The translations under genes were made by a program, and so were the position numbers. 64,000 nucleotides of DNA from Hemibagrus wyckioides (Eukaryota; Chordata; Actinopteri; Siluriformes; Bagridae), in NCBI RefSeq assembly GCF_019097595.1, contig NC_080731.1, forward strand, positions 7,265,571 through 7,329,570, in the 5' to 3' direction. Numbering within the stretch: the first letter of the stretch is position 1; each line of letters starts with the position of its first letter. Shown piece after piece: positions 46,228-59,210 of the stretch. The notes beneath the pieces were generated by a model. It had not been told where the DNA came from and made no database searches. It worked only from the letters and a program-made list of their open reading frames with translations.

Positions 46228-49200
46228 ATTTAACTTTATGTCCGACAACTGAATTGTAGTCAGTATTTTCTTGATAACAAGTCTGCATTGCTTCACAATA
46301 CCACAACTTCTACTCAGATGGGTAAGAGGTCATCAGAGACGTACATGTCGGGGGAAAAAATGATCAGAATTTTGACAGAGCAAAAGCTTAGGAATGTTCA
46401 ATACCAGCTGTATGATTAAACAGTCCCCTGAGCATGCACAGACATTCTCCCCCCTCAACGGTTTGCAGATAACAAGAAGTACAGACATGCAATATGTTGT
46501 TCTCCTCCACCAGTGCTATTTGGAGGATTTTAAAGAGACTGTCATGCTTTCAGAAAGGTTTAGCTGTGATTTTATATAAACTAACTACAAAAACTGTTGT
46601 TTTCTTTTTCTGCCTGCATCACCATTCTCCAGCTGTAGTAGCTATACCACAAATTCAGTAACTAGAATAAAACTCGAAAGTTATAGCTGGGATCTTCTGT
46701 CTTCTTTGCATTATTTGTCATTTTGAAAGGTTGGAATGTAAATCTGCACCTGCAGACATGTGCTAGAAGTTTACTTGTTGATTTTGGTAAACACCCAATT
46801 CCTCTACCTGAATACAGGTATTGAGTCCTGTGGTACACAATTATAGCTGGGTCTATAGTGTGGATAACACACCACTCCATGGTGTACACATGCGCAATTT
46901 GTTTTTCATTCATCGCCATGGAAAAAAAAAAGAGTTTTCAATACACAAGACACAGAAGGTTGTTGATCTGATGGATAAAAAGTTCACTTTTTTTGGTTTA
47001 AACCTCTTTCTTTGACCAGTTGATCTGTGTTCATATATGTTTGGTTACACACAATGCGGTACCAGGGGGAATTAACCCTTGTGTTATCACTGCATACAGA
47101 GATGCAGCGGTGCTTTAGTCTTTTAATACGGCCAGCTTACCTAGCTCCTAATCGATACACTCTACTCAAACAGTTCATGCAAATTCTGCCTTCAACACCA
47201 TCATGCCAACCATAGATATTTAACTACTGTAATTCTTAAAGCTGCATTGAATTCTACATTTACAATCATTAACATGCTGTTTAACTCCCTGGGTGTTTTA
47301 AGGAACAGACATTAAAGCTCATCTCTCATATTTGCAACCATTGAATTTTTCTTCTGTTATCATCTCAGGAACAGTGTGATCTCCTGTGACACTGGCATGG
47401 CCCACAACTACAAACATGTATAATAAAAAATACAGCACCAATCAAACAATTAGCACCAAAATCACTAAGCACATCACAAATATTTGTAATATTAAGAAAT
47501 GTAATGTGTATGAAGGTGAACAAGTGTGACCAAACATCACGTTTATCAAGTTATAAACTACTGGATGGAACCTCCAGGACTTCAAGCTGTTTATCAGAGT
47601 TGGCATGAAGATATTTCCAAAAAGCACCACTGAAGATGCAGCTCCAGATATCCATTAAAGACAACTGCATGCTGTGGTCAGATAAGATCCAAAACCTGAC
47701 ATTTGGGCTGTGCACATCATCAACATTTTAAGCAACATAAAGGAAGCTGGGTACAATGAAAAAGCACATGATAGCCACCATTTGATTGCTGTTTTTTTTT
47801 TTTTTTCCAGTAGTCGTCCAGAGGTTTATAGGCTATTTTTGCCTAACACCAGATTGTCTCTGCCATAAGGTTACAGATGAAACAAATGCCAAATGAAATA
47901 TCAGTGCGTTACAAAGACCATTCCAGTCCCCAGATTTAATGAAACCGTGCAGTCTAAATTGTAGATGATAGTCCACATACACAAATCTAAGAAAGTTAAG
48001 GAGCTTAAAATGTTTTGCATGGAGGTCCAGGATCCATCTGTCTCCAAGGCATTGCAGGAAGACTCTCAATGCCTTTATACTCTCCAGGGAGGGCTTCACC
48101 AATTATAAATGATTGGGGTGACCAAAATGATCTGTAAAAATGTCTCTATTAAAGTACTAGCCCCTTACATTTAAGCTAACAGTGTTAATCATAAACTTCA
48201 GTTATGGTAAAAAAAAAAAAAGTGCCAATAATTCTACACTGTATTATAATAATAAACTATAATAAGTGGATATCAGATCTGTAAACTACGTATCGACAAA
48301 TGGGAAAATAATTTGCATTTTTCCCCTGTTGCTTGATCACAATTCAAAAATACACTAAAAAAAACACTTATAAGTTATCAACCCAGGATTTACTCTGAGA
48401 ACCGCCCACACAGACCAGGAATATCATCTGCTGTACCATGATCCACCGCCCCCACTACATGTCTTACTAGAGCAGAACAAGACTACAGAACAGGCAGAGA
48501 GAGAGAATAAACATCAGACCACAGTACTTAGTATTTAGTACAGATCACAGGACATTTTAACGTTAAACTACTGTGTATAAGTCATTTCTAAGCAAATGAT
48601 CAGATCTACTGATCACCTTCAAATCCAGCATCAACATTTATCACTGATTTGTTTTTTTTGTTTTTTTAAATAGACCAAGTGGAGCTGAATGTTGTGAATC
48701 CGTGACCACACTTATATATGAATGTGATGTAATTGTTATGAGGAAATAGTTGACACTTAATAAAAGTGTTTCTCCTATAGCTTACCAGTGTTATCAACAA
48801 CAGGTACTACAAGGACCGAATATTTAAATAAATTCCATAAAAATTCCAGTCTTTGAAAACCATCCTACAAGATGGCATGTTTACAGTAGTCTCTTTCTGA
48901 TTGACTCCGCCCCCGTGTACTAGGTTAGATAGCACACTGAAATAGATTGAAGAGTTTGAACATGATGTAAATCCCATGCTGTGGCCTACACAGTCATCAC
49001 AGACATCTAAACCCGAGTTGGACACCTATGGCAGATCTAGGAGCGACGTATTAGAAAGCTCTTCACCACCAATTGAGAGAATGTCTTTTAGCAGAATGGT
49101 CACTAGGCCAGTAGAACTGAAGCCTAGACACACTAAATCAGTTCTAGTGACGCGCAAGCAGCTAATTATTTTTTATCCAGCTTTTGGTCATAATTCTTAT

Positions 49201-52200
49201 GCCTAGTTTACGATTCAGTGGCTTCGTGTTAAGGGATCTGCACAGGCCTGATGGGATCAAAACGATATAATCATAGATGTTTCGGAATCATCGGTCATCA
49301 AATCCTGTGCTTAAGAATTGTAAATACTTTTTGATCAGCATCTTTTTTTTTTCAAGCCAAAGCAATAACTATTTTAAAGCAGTCAGAATTTGCACTCTTT
49401 GCAAGCTCTGGTTGTACTTTCCATTCATTATGGCCTGGAAATTTTCAGAAAATTATTGTGCAAGCCCAGCTCCAGATATCTTGTCACTGTCTTGTATCAT
49501 TTGGGTTTTGCCCTGGATTGCATTCCGTTGATAGACACATACAGCGATATTACCCAGACATAACGATTGACAGTGTTCTCATAGAGGCCTCATTTACACA
49601 AAAGCCTTTCTATTCCAAATTCAAATGGACAAATCAGGGCGATTAACACAGCATGATTGTCTTAATCATGCGGATTTTGCCCTGGATTCCTTCTGGTAAC
49701 TTGACTTCACTACTACCAGTGTTCCTCCTACAATAATAATTTGTATTGCAGAATGATGACCGTGAGGAAGGAGTGGACTGGTGATGCCCGTCGTAATACA
49801 GTTACAAATTATGGTCCAATTTTGCAGGTCTTATCTAATGGACCGGCCAAGAGTAGATCATCATGACTGTCTTGAGAGATGTGTGTTTCCAGGTAAGACA
49901 TACAGTGTAGGTGGCGCTATTTTTGGGACTGACAATATCAGCAGTACCATTTGTTTGCTGTGCCTGCTACAAACCCCGTGGACAAAGTGGATGCATTTTT
50001 AAGAAAGAAAAATACAGATGTTCCTATAAAGAGGGATCACTGTTCTCCCAGCAATCGTTTAATATCTGGGGTGGATCACCTCCAAGAATGATTATGTAGT
50101 TAGCTTATTTCGGGGATAAATATTTACAACTTCTTGGCTAGCCAGCACTGTTGTAGGATGTTAGTCATCTACTTATTCAAACTAATGTTGCTTGTTTCTG
50201 CGTAAATCCAGCCTTTAAGCAACTGCTCATTTTCTTTTCCACTCCTTCTGATATGGAAGTGCAAACATTAGCAGCTATCAGTGGTTATCAGTGTTTAAAA
50301 TGAGAGCCAGCAGCAGGGAAGGTACTGTGCATATTTCCCAGCAACAAGATTTGCAAAATAAGTTTGCATGTACAATATATCAGGCATTTTTCATATATTA
50401 TAGTGATCTTACCAGGAAACAGGAAGAAAAGGAAGTAGGTGGGTTACTTTAATTTATATATATATATAATCCATCTTATTACATCGATCACAGGACTGAG
50501 AGTTCACTGCATTACTTAGGCAAAAGTATTTAACAAATTAATTCACAGTTTTCACCCAATAGGGATCCAAAGCTCAGTGGCAGATTAAAACAGCTATGCT
50601 TTCCAGCTGAAGTCTACTCCTCATGAAGAAACTGTTAGCAGTGTACAGTTTCTAAGCAACCCATTACAACCTGTTGAATGTTCATGTCGCCAAATAGATT
50701 TTGTTTTCTCTCCTGAATTCATTTTTGTTTTAGACCATTCAGAAATAAGGTGGACGGCTTCAATGGGAAAATGGAAATGGCAGTCTACACTTCTTATGTT
50801 TTTAGTCCAAAATCTGTTGCTGTGATTAGAAATAACATTAACAGTCCATTCAAGCAAATCTAATTAAGGAAAATCGTATGTTTTGACTCGTATAAAATGC
50901 CTTTTGTTTTTAAATAAATAATGGACAGAACACAACAAAGCATGAAAATATTTAACGGTAGGATTGTCACATGCGGCCCATGGTGCGATGAATTAAAGAG
51001 GAACGTCGTACATCTGATCCATTTATTGTTGGGATTTAATTTTAACCACAAAGTTAGTTCCTTTTATTACTTACATTATAGCGGATATAAACAGTCATTC
51101 CCTCACCAGCCTCTGTTATTTCTTTCTTTCTTTCTTGGAAATCTGTTTCAAAGCACAGACACGGGTGACTTCTTCCATAAATGCGAAATAAACATCTCAT
51201 GACAGAAAACCCCTCTATGTTTATTTACACATGTTCTTTCAATTCTGTTTCTTCAATTCTGAAGTTCTTGGGTACGAAGCTACAAGTACAAGCTAATTAA
51301 TATAAACCCGTGATTTGAATTACAGCCAAATTAACGTGTTCGAGCTGAGAGACAGTAAATCAATTGTTCTCAGCATAGCAGAGACTCTGGCGTGATACTG
51401 TATGTTTTTAATAGTATGTGTGTATCATGTGCAAGTGTTACTGAAGTGTTTAACGAGTGTACACATTCCTGGCCAAATTATTAGAGATGCCTGCTCAGTT
51501 TGTCCAACTTGTTTAGTACAGTTAGAGACTACAGCTCATCTAGCTCCTCTAACCCGTGCATTGATAATAAAGTGTCCTATTAATTCTCATAATCTATGAG
51601 AGTCGATGTTGATGCATGAGGACGTGATAGGTGATAGAAATGGATTATATATTTACCTGTAATTTCGGTGGCTAATTCGGTATCAGTAAATCAACATGGA
51701 AGTAAATCGGTAACAGTATCATAGCTCATTCACAGCATCACAATAATAATTTATTCTTATCAATCCAAAGTTGATTATTTTCCTATAACAGCATTTTGGT
51801 TAATTGATTAGTTTATAGGGAAATTTACTTGTTGTGATTTCTGCTCTGCTGTTATATAGAAAATGCTCTTGGTAAGAATGATATTTTAGATATATGTACA
51901 TACACATCATATTTTTGAGATTCTCATTTACATTATGCGCTTGTTGTTGAAGATGAAAAATCCTAAGGAAGATATTTCATATTCTGTAGTCTCCTGCATT
52001 GTGCTAAGTAAATATATTTTAAGATTAGCACACATGCACCTATGTAAGATATAGGACTATAAAAATATAGTGTTTGGACGTTTGTGATGCTGAAAATATT
52101 CAAGCCTCCCTTTTTTTTTTTTAGACTAATCTAATGATGGTGTGAGACTCTGGATTCCAGCCAGCTCACTTTAAACAATTAAAATGGTCATTTGTTATGT

Positions 52201-55200
52201 AAGATGATAATTAGGCATAACCAGCCATCTGGGCTTGAGATTTCCAGATACAGTGGATCAAGTGTACTTAATGAGTTGCGTGGAATACAGTGTTGCAATG
52301 TTGTTGACAGTGAATGACGTACACTTCATGCCATGGGCTGGCCCAGTACAGGTCTGCTAAGTGGTCCTTGGGGGGGTGTAGACGAGGGAGTTTACTGAGC
52401 AGAGATATTATTCCTGAGCAGAGTTATTATATGCATGGTACAAGTTTGCACAGCGGCATCGTACGCATGCGTGCACTGCGCTTTCAGAATGACCCTCAGG
52501 CCTGTGAAATGTGGCACGGCTGACAGTAAGCATGCCATGTGCTGCCCCTTACATTCCGCAGCTCATTTGTAACTAGTGTCAGTGGGAAAATCCAGATTTC
52601 TGAAATATTGCTGGCTGGGGTTGTACCCCATGGAATCAGCGTCGAGTCAATACAGGGCCTGTAGTGTTGTACAGTCTGTAATTAAAGGGTGCCATAGAGC
52701 ACGAGTACTGAGGTGAAGTTTGTCCCACACATCGGAGGATATTTCAGGCGGCACGCTACACTGACAGAGTTGTGGGGAGTGTTCCAGAGCTCTGAATCTT
52801 CCTATTTATGGGACACTTAAAGATTTTTCGAAAAAATCTGTTTGCATACTTGTTTGTTTGTTTATTTATTTATTTTCGACCTCTTTGCTCCATGGGAAAA
52901 TATTTCATACACCGAACTTCTTTTTTTTTTTTTTTTTTTTGGTCATCTGTGGAAAAATGAAGCTATTTTGCAACATTTACAAGGCATATGCTTTGCATAA
53001 TTACTTGTACATGCTGCGTTACCGTGTACACTCCGGCTGACATACATCTGTTCCTGGCGAATTGATTGCTTTGGTAACCTTTGAATGAAAGCCAGAGAAT
53101 AGAAGTTTAACTGTTTAACAAAATTGGGCACCAAGCACTGTGTCAAGAAGGAGCTCCTTAATGTGCGGTTTTGATTCATGGCCTATAAATCGTTTACGAG
53201 AATGGTGTGCTTTATTTTCCTCCTATTTCATGCACATGATCAGAAAAGCACATTTAAACAATTAATCTTAATAAGTAAGGCTGTAAAAAAGCGGAAATGC
53301 ACGTACACCATCCTGCCAGGACGGCAGGAAAACACGGTGACATCATCATCATCATCATCATCATCATCACATATAAAGACTTCAGCAAGTTGCTAATAAG
53401 CTTTTTTTCTTTCCTTTACAGTGATAATCATGTGCACACACACGGATGTGGTGAGGGAGATCATGCTGATGGCCCACAGACAGAAACTGACCACCAGTAG
53501 CAGACTCTTCTTCAACATTGAGTTGTTCAACTCCTCATCCTACGGTAAAGCTCTTACACACTTTTTCTAATATGACTTGCTGATAGAGATTGAGAGCTTA
53601 TCTGCATAGTCCCAAAGATCCACCTGTTTTTCTACTTTGACCCTGAAAAACACAGGGCCAACACCTCCAGCTCTTCTGCTGGAGAGAGATTACATTCAGG
53701 AACTAAAGGCTCTAAAGAGATTGTGTTCAGGACAAGGGCTGACTATAGAGAAGGTGTAACTGTTCGTTTAATCATTCGAATGGTATACTTTGGTCTACTG
53801 ATTTATTTGTGTATATATTTATCCATTTAATAATTCATTTATTTACATGAATACAAAAAAATCTCAAATGTCAACCCCCCCCCCCCCCCCAAAAAAAATC
53901 TGCGTGTCTATCAGTGTGTGTTTATCTCTTGTGATTTGTTCGTGCAAAACAAAACCCGAAACAATCCAAAACATTATTTCACAGGCAATGGATCTTGGAG
54001 AAGAGGAGACAAATATGATAATGAGGCCAAGGCTGCCTACGCTTCTCTGAACACAGTGACACTACTGAGGTCAACCAAGCCCGAGTTTGAGAACTTCTCA
54101 CAGGAAATGAAAAAGAAGATCGGTGTGGATGTTTGTGAAGGCTGCAGTGATGTACGTAAGTCTTTCAAACAGAATAGTCGACTGAAACGTCTTGATAGGT
54201 TCCACGTTGTTCGTGTTTTTATTCTGTGCAATTATTTCCTCAGCAACCTGAAAAGAGTTTATTTGTCTGGTTGATTGCTGTATTTATTATAATACATATC
54301 TTATATAATCTTTTGTGTATGAAGCACCATTTGCCCTCATTTAAAAGGTTTATCACTCACAGAACAAACTGAATTCCTCATTTTCTACCCTCTAAGGGGA
54401 AAATGACCAGAACATTAGTATATATGTTTATAGAGTGTATTCTTTTCTGTTCCAAAGAAGTGTTTTCTTCAATTTGATGAAAACAAGTGTCTCTTACTCT
54501 TATATTAAAACATAATCTGTTCTAGAAATCTGTATTAACACCATATTTCCAAAAAAATTCAAACAACTTATCCTCCATTCAACCAGCCAGCTCTCCACTA
54601 GGATATAACAGTGACCAACTGAGCAGAGATTGAAGCCGAACTCCTGCTCTTGCTGCGTCACAGGGCAGCATAACACATTCAGAGGAAAGTGCTGGAAATC
54701 TGCCCTCTTTCTCATACTTGAGCTCACAAATACCCACATTGGCTAGCGTCGCTGTGATTGACAGGGGAGAGAGAGAGAGAGTATCCCATCCCTCCCACCT
54801 GGAGAACCTAGCCAATCTTTCTGCTCCCTTGGCTCCCGGCCACCCGGGAGCCTGTATCCTGTTATTTTTAAGTGTTCTAGGACCATCTGGACTTACCCAA
54901 ACAACTTTACAAATAAAATGCCGCTAATATTATGACAACACATCACTAAAATCGCCAGGGTAACTATGCAATAGATTATTTATAACAACACCAATACTAA
55001 GAAGAATATTGATAAGAATTTATTCCATGTTTTTTCCTCAGTATGTCTTCTCAGTGTTTCTCAATTGCAATAAAAGTGTTTGAGGCTCATTAAAAGCTGT
55101 TTATCGTGGCAAAAGTGCACAATATGACACAATGACACAGAAATAAAAAAAAAGAAAAATGGGGAGAAATGTATTTTTTGGTCAGTACACTAGCACCACC

Positions 55201-58200
55201 TAGAGGTAGCTCAATCAGTCTATATCGTTTCCTGCTGAGGAGGTTTAAATGCTCAAGCTGGAACAATATGGATAGCTTTCTTTAATGTAGAATTTATCCT
55301 TTGGGATAATGGGAAAGGAATATTTAATGGGGAGACTGAATAGAGATTCCATAAAGGGGTTGTATGAGTCCTGCAAAGTGACACTATTCAGCCAGGCACT
55401 TTGAAAAGCCATCAGCGCGTTATCAGGGTGGGCAATAGGAGCTGCCATGTTGAAACAAAACATCTTTGATGAATTGGCTTGCTGAGGTTAATAAGTTCAG
55501 CAGGGTCCCTGCCACTTTTAAACTGGCTCACTTTGCCAAATCAGCAGGATCCTCAGAAAGCCTGAGGTGGCCTTTGGTTAGTGACCACAGACTGGTGTAT
55601 TGCTGTCAAAAACTAACTGCACATGAACAAAGACCATTCTTATTCCTGATACAAATGTCAAGCCTTCAGCGAGCCAAGCACAATTACTTTATTGTATAAG
55701 CCCTACACTTTACACCTCCCTAGTGAAAATATGCCCTTAGAGGCCAGAAATCTTAGCTTGATTTGCCAGATCACAAATATGTCAAGAGCTGGTATGCTTG
55801 TAGCCGAGGCTTGTAACATCTGTCCGTTTATGCCGAGTCTGGTGTTGTGTCGATGCATACTAAATTACTCGGTATGCTAGAGAATAACCGCTTTATTCAT
55901 TAAGGGAGGTGATAACTTTTTTTTTTTGGAGCGCCTTACAGTCAGGTCGTGTTCTTTCAGCGAGCCCAGACTGTTTTCAGCAATTCATGCATGCTGCATA
56001 TGCAAAGCCTTCAACACATATATAAAGCTGCAGGAGGGAAATTTTACTGAATGCTCGCCTGTCTAAATCAAAAAACTTTTTTTTGCATTTATTTATTGAG
56101 GTGATCAAGGATGAAATAATATCATAAAAGAATAAAATAAAAGAATAAAAGAGAATGAAATTATTTCAAGAAATTCTGTGACTGCAATGCTAGATTCAGG
56201 ACGCACCAGCGACACAAAAACAAGTGAGGAAAATCAAAGCTTAACAGTGACAAGGGACAAATCTGCAAACGTTCGCTCTCAGAGGACGTCTGGCTTATAA
56301 CTGCGTCCCTGTCTGCATTATCTATAAGATACAGCAGGGGTTTTTTTTGGTTTTTTTTACAGCACTAGATGTAGATAAGAGACAAAGGCGGCACTCGTGC
56401 TGCAGCTTCAACAAAGCTCTCTAGCTCTCTGCCCACGCATCATTATATAGGAAGCTTTTACAACAAACCCGCTGGAAAGCCGATGAAAATCAAGCCCTAC
56501 CAGTGAAATAATTATTTAAGTTCCCGAGTACATGGCAAATATTTGTATGCACCGATGACCAGTAGGTGGGTCTGTTGGATTACAACACAGTTATTGGACA
56601 AGTGTAATATATTTTATGATTACAGAAGTGTTTTCCAGAAACAAAAATACATAAAAGCTTAGGGAAAAGACTTAGGAATTTAGAAGTGACAACTTCTAAC
56701 AACAACATTTACGTTTTTGCAAAGAAAAGCCAAAATCTGGTATGTCTTTTGAAATTTATAACCAATGGAACCCTAGTGCACAAATTAGCACCGGATTGAC
56801 AAGGCTTGGCATGTGTGTGTCTAAAGGGTGGTGATTTCTTTTTAGCATTATCTCAGCCCTTGAATGTGCGTCACTTGCAGTCTGTCAAATTGAAGATTGG
56901 CAGTGATATTAATCCTGAGCACTTACATTTTTTTTAATGTAAGTGTTTCTGAGAGACTGTTTAAATGGAAGAGTCATATGGTGGCAACATTATGAACTAT
57001 AAATCAACGTTTGACTAGACTGCACTGAATCAGACAATGTGCGAACAAAATGCGGTAATTTATAGGACAGTTCTGCCTGATAATGGTTGACTGAGCGTGT
57101 CTCCGGAGACACATTCAATGCTGAATTAATCACTGCACTTCCCTTCACCTCAGAAACTGTGCACATAACCATAATACCACTCTTGATTGCCTTCTTCTAG
57201 GTCAAAGCATGAACAGATGACTTTATTTACGGGGTGTTAAGGGAATCAGCAGCCTCGTGAGACCTGTGACAAATTTGCGTAAAAGGGAAGGGAAGTCACA
57301 CACACCCAACATGTATTAGAGATAGTTAATTTGGTCTCATACATCCTGAGCTAAGCAGGGTGTCACCATGTTCAGGACACTCGGTTACACAACGTTGTCT
57401 GGACCAGTGAAACCGATCCTTGTTTTTCTTCGTAGTCTATTAGCTACGTTTAAAACGGAGGCTGTGTTATACGGTAGTAAAAAGTATGCCGACACTGGAT
57501 AATTCTGCACCAGAGCGAGGAAGCTGACATGCGGTTGCTCATTTTGGTGCTTGTTCCAAAGCAAAGGGCTACAGGCTCTTAGAAACACTGAGGCTAATGA
57601 GCTTAAAGTATAGGTTTGGTGTGGCTTAAAGTTTAAGAAGCCTGCCGTATGCTTATTATGAACGAACACATAAATACTAAATACTGTTATTTACCCAAAA
57701 AAGGCCTAACGACTCAAAAACCAAAAAAGAGACAGAGAGTCATAAGAGGCATAAAAGTGTTTCCTTTCCTTCACAAAAGTAATTTGTCCAGGAGGATTGC
57801 TTCATTTAAAAAGGCTGCAATCTGTGAGAGAACAGAGCATAAATCAAGACCCCACAAAAAAGAGTGGTCTCTTTCCAGAGGAGATGTCACCCCTTGTTTT
57901 AACATCTCTTTCTTATGACACGTCAGGCTGAAGCTTTGGGTGGTCTCTATGGTTGGCTTTTCCTCAGCAACCTGACTATCAATTCAGTGAGGATTCCCAG
58001 GCTTTTGTGGAATTGTTTTCCCCCAAAACTTGGCTACGATATTGTCTGGTCCAAATAGAGGAGGGAGCGAATCTGACCCGGCTGACTGGTTCCATTCTTC
58101 CTACCACAAGGCAGGCCATTAAGACAGAGCATTTTTCTCCATATTTTTTGAGAAAAAGCCATAAATTAGGCCCAAATCTGAGGACTGAGACAGAGGCCGT

Positions 58201-59084
58201 TCACATATGGTGTGTTACTAAAGCCGTTACCAACAGCGCCTGATCTCAAATGCTGGCAGGGTTTATGTTTCACAACGACATATTTCAGATGTGGAATGTC
58301 CATCCAAATACATTGTGTTGCTGAATTGCAAACTGCGCTTCCTATGAAAACATTGTGGGCTTCATTATCTGAGTGCTCAGAGCCGTCTATGTGGCTCACA
58401 CATCCAGAAAAGAACATGTATATAAACAGTCCTATAACTATATCAGCTTTTCCTGCTGTTCCACTCGTGTTAAGCAGTCGACGGTGAACCTAAATACACG
58501 GTGATCCCCACCAGTCACTGAATCCTGAAGCAGCAGTCCTCCTAAGCCCTGGGTTTTAGTATTGTTTGCCTTGGGACGCCCACACACAACATAGCGTAAC
58601 ACAGGAATGGACCAATAGGCCCTATCATAACACTTGCAACTATTCATGTTATTCCTTTGGCATTTGAATCTCTTGTGTATATTTCATTCAGGCTTTTATT
58701 AGCAGCAGTTAAAGACTTTAGTGCCATCAGCAAACTACTTTTCTCTCATGATTACATGTCATTTCTGTTTCATTCCTCAAATGATCGATGGATAATTTTA
58801 GTTCATAGTAATTTGGGCGAAAACTAAAAGTTGTTCATGAAAATGGACAAAGTGTATTTGGTGCATACATGATTACAGTGGCCATAAAGTTTTAGGACGT
58901 TCATAATAGGTGAAAGGTGTATGATGGTGCCAGTCTCTTTCCTGAAAAAAATACAAATGTATAATATATACATGTACTATATATAATAGAGATAAATTAC
59001 TATAGAAATAATACTAATCAATGGTAATCTCCAAACTTAGTTTAGTTCATAATTCTATAATTAAACTTTACAATTTATAAATTT

Positions 59085-59125
<41 letters not shown>

Positions 59126-59126
59126 T

Positions 59127-59158
<32 letters not shown>

Positions 59159-59159
59159 A

Positions 59160-59210
<51 letters not shown>

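Larger units (their letters stand above)
46168..53421 (+). other. npr3 intron 1, 7.25 kb
   Basis: No nested gene is seen. It contains an (ATT)n run 15 bases after the donor, a decayed Tc1-like element (about 47.43-48.25 kb) and an (ATC)n run about 50 bases before the acceptor tttccttta-cag. The stretches 46.3-47.4, 48.3-52.2 and 52.9-53.3 kb hold nothing I recognise; 52.2-52.8 kb is of more balanced composition. Confidence 0.85.

Noticed and set aside
46168..46259. Continuation of the receptor frame past exon 1 into a leucine run
   Set aside because: It is the ATT microsatellite of intron 1 read through; the gtagtg donor and the exact join to exon 2 show it is spliced out.
50921..51202. 93-codon plus-strand frame in npr3 intron 1
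   Set aside because: No motif, signal or splice context; consistent with chance.
57649..58243. Two adjacent plus-strand frames (89 and 96 codons) in npr3 intron 3
   Set aside because: No recognisable domain and no matching splice sites; noted instead as a possible conserved non-coding block.
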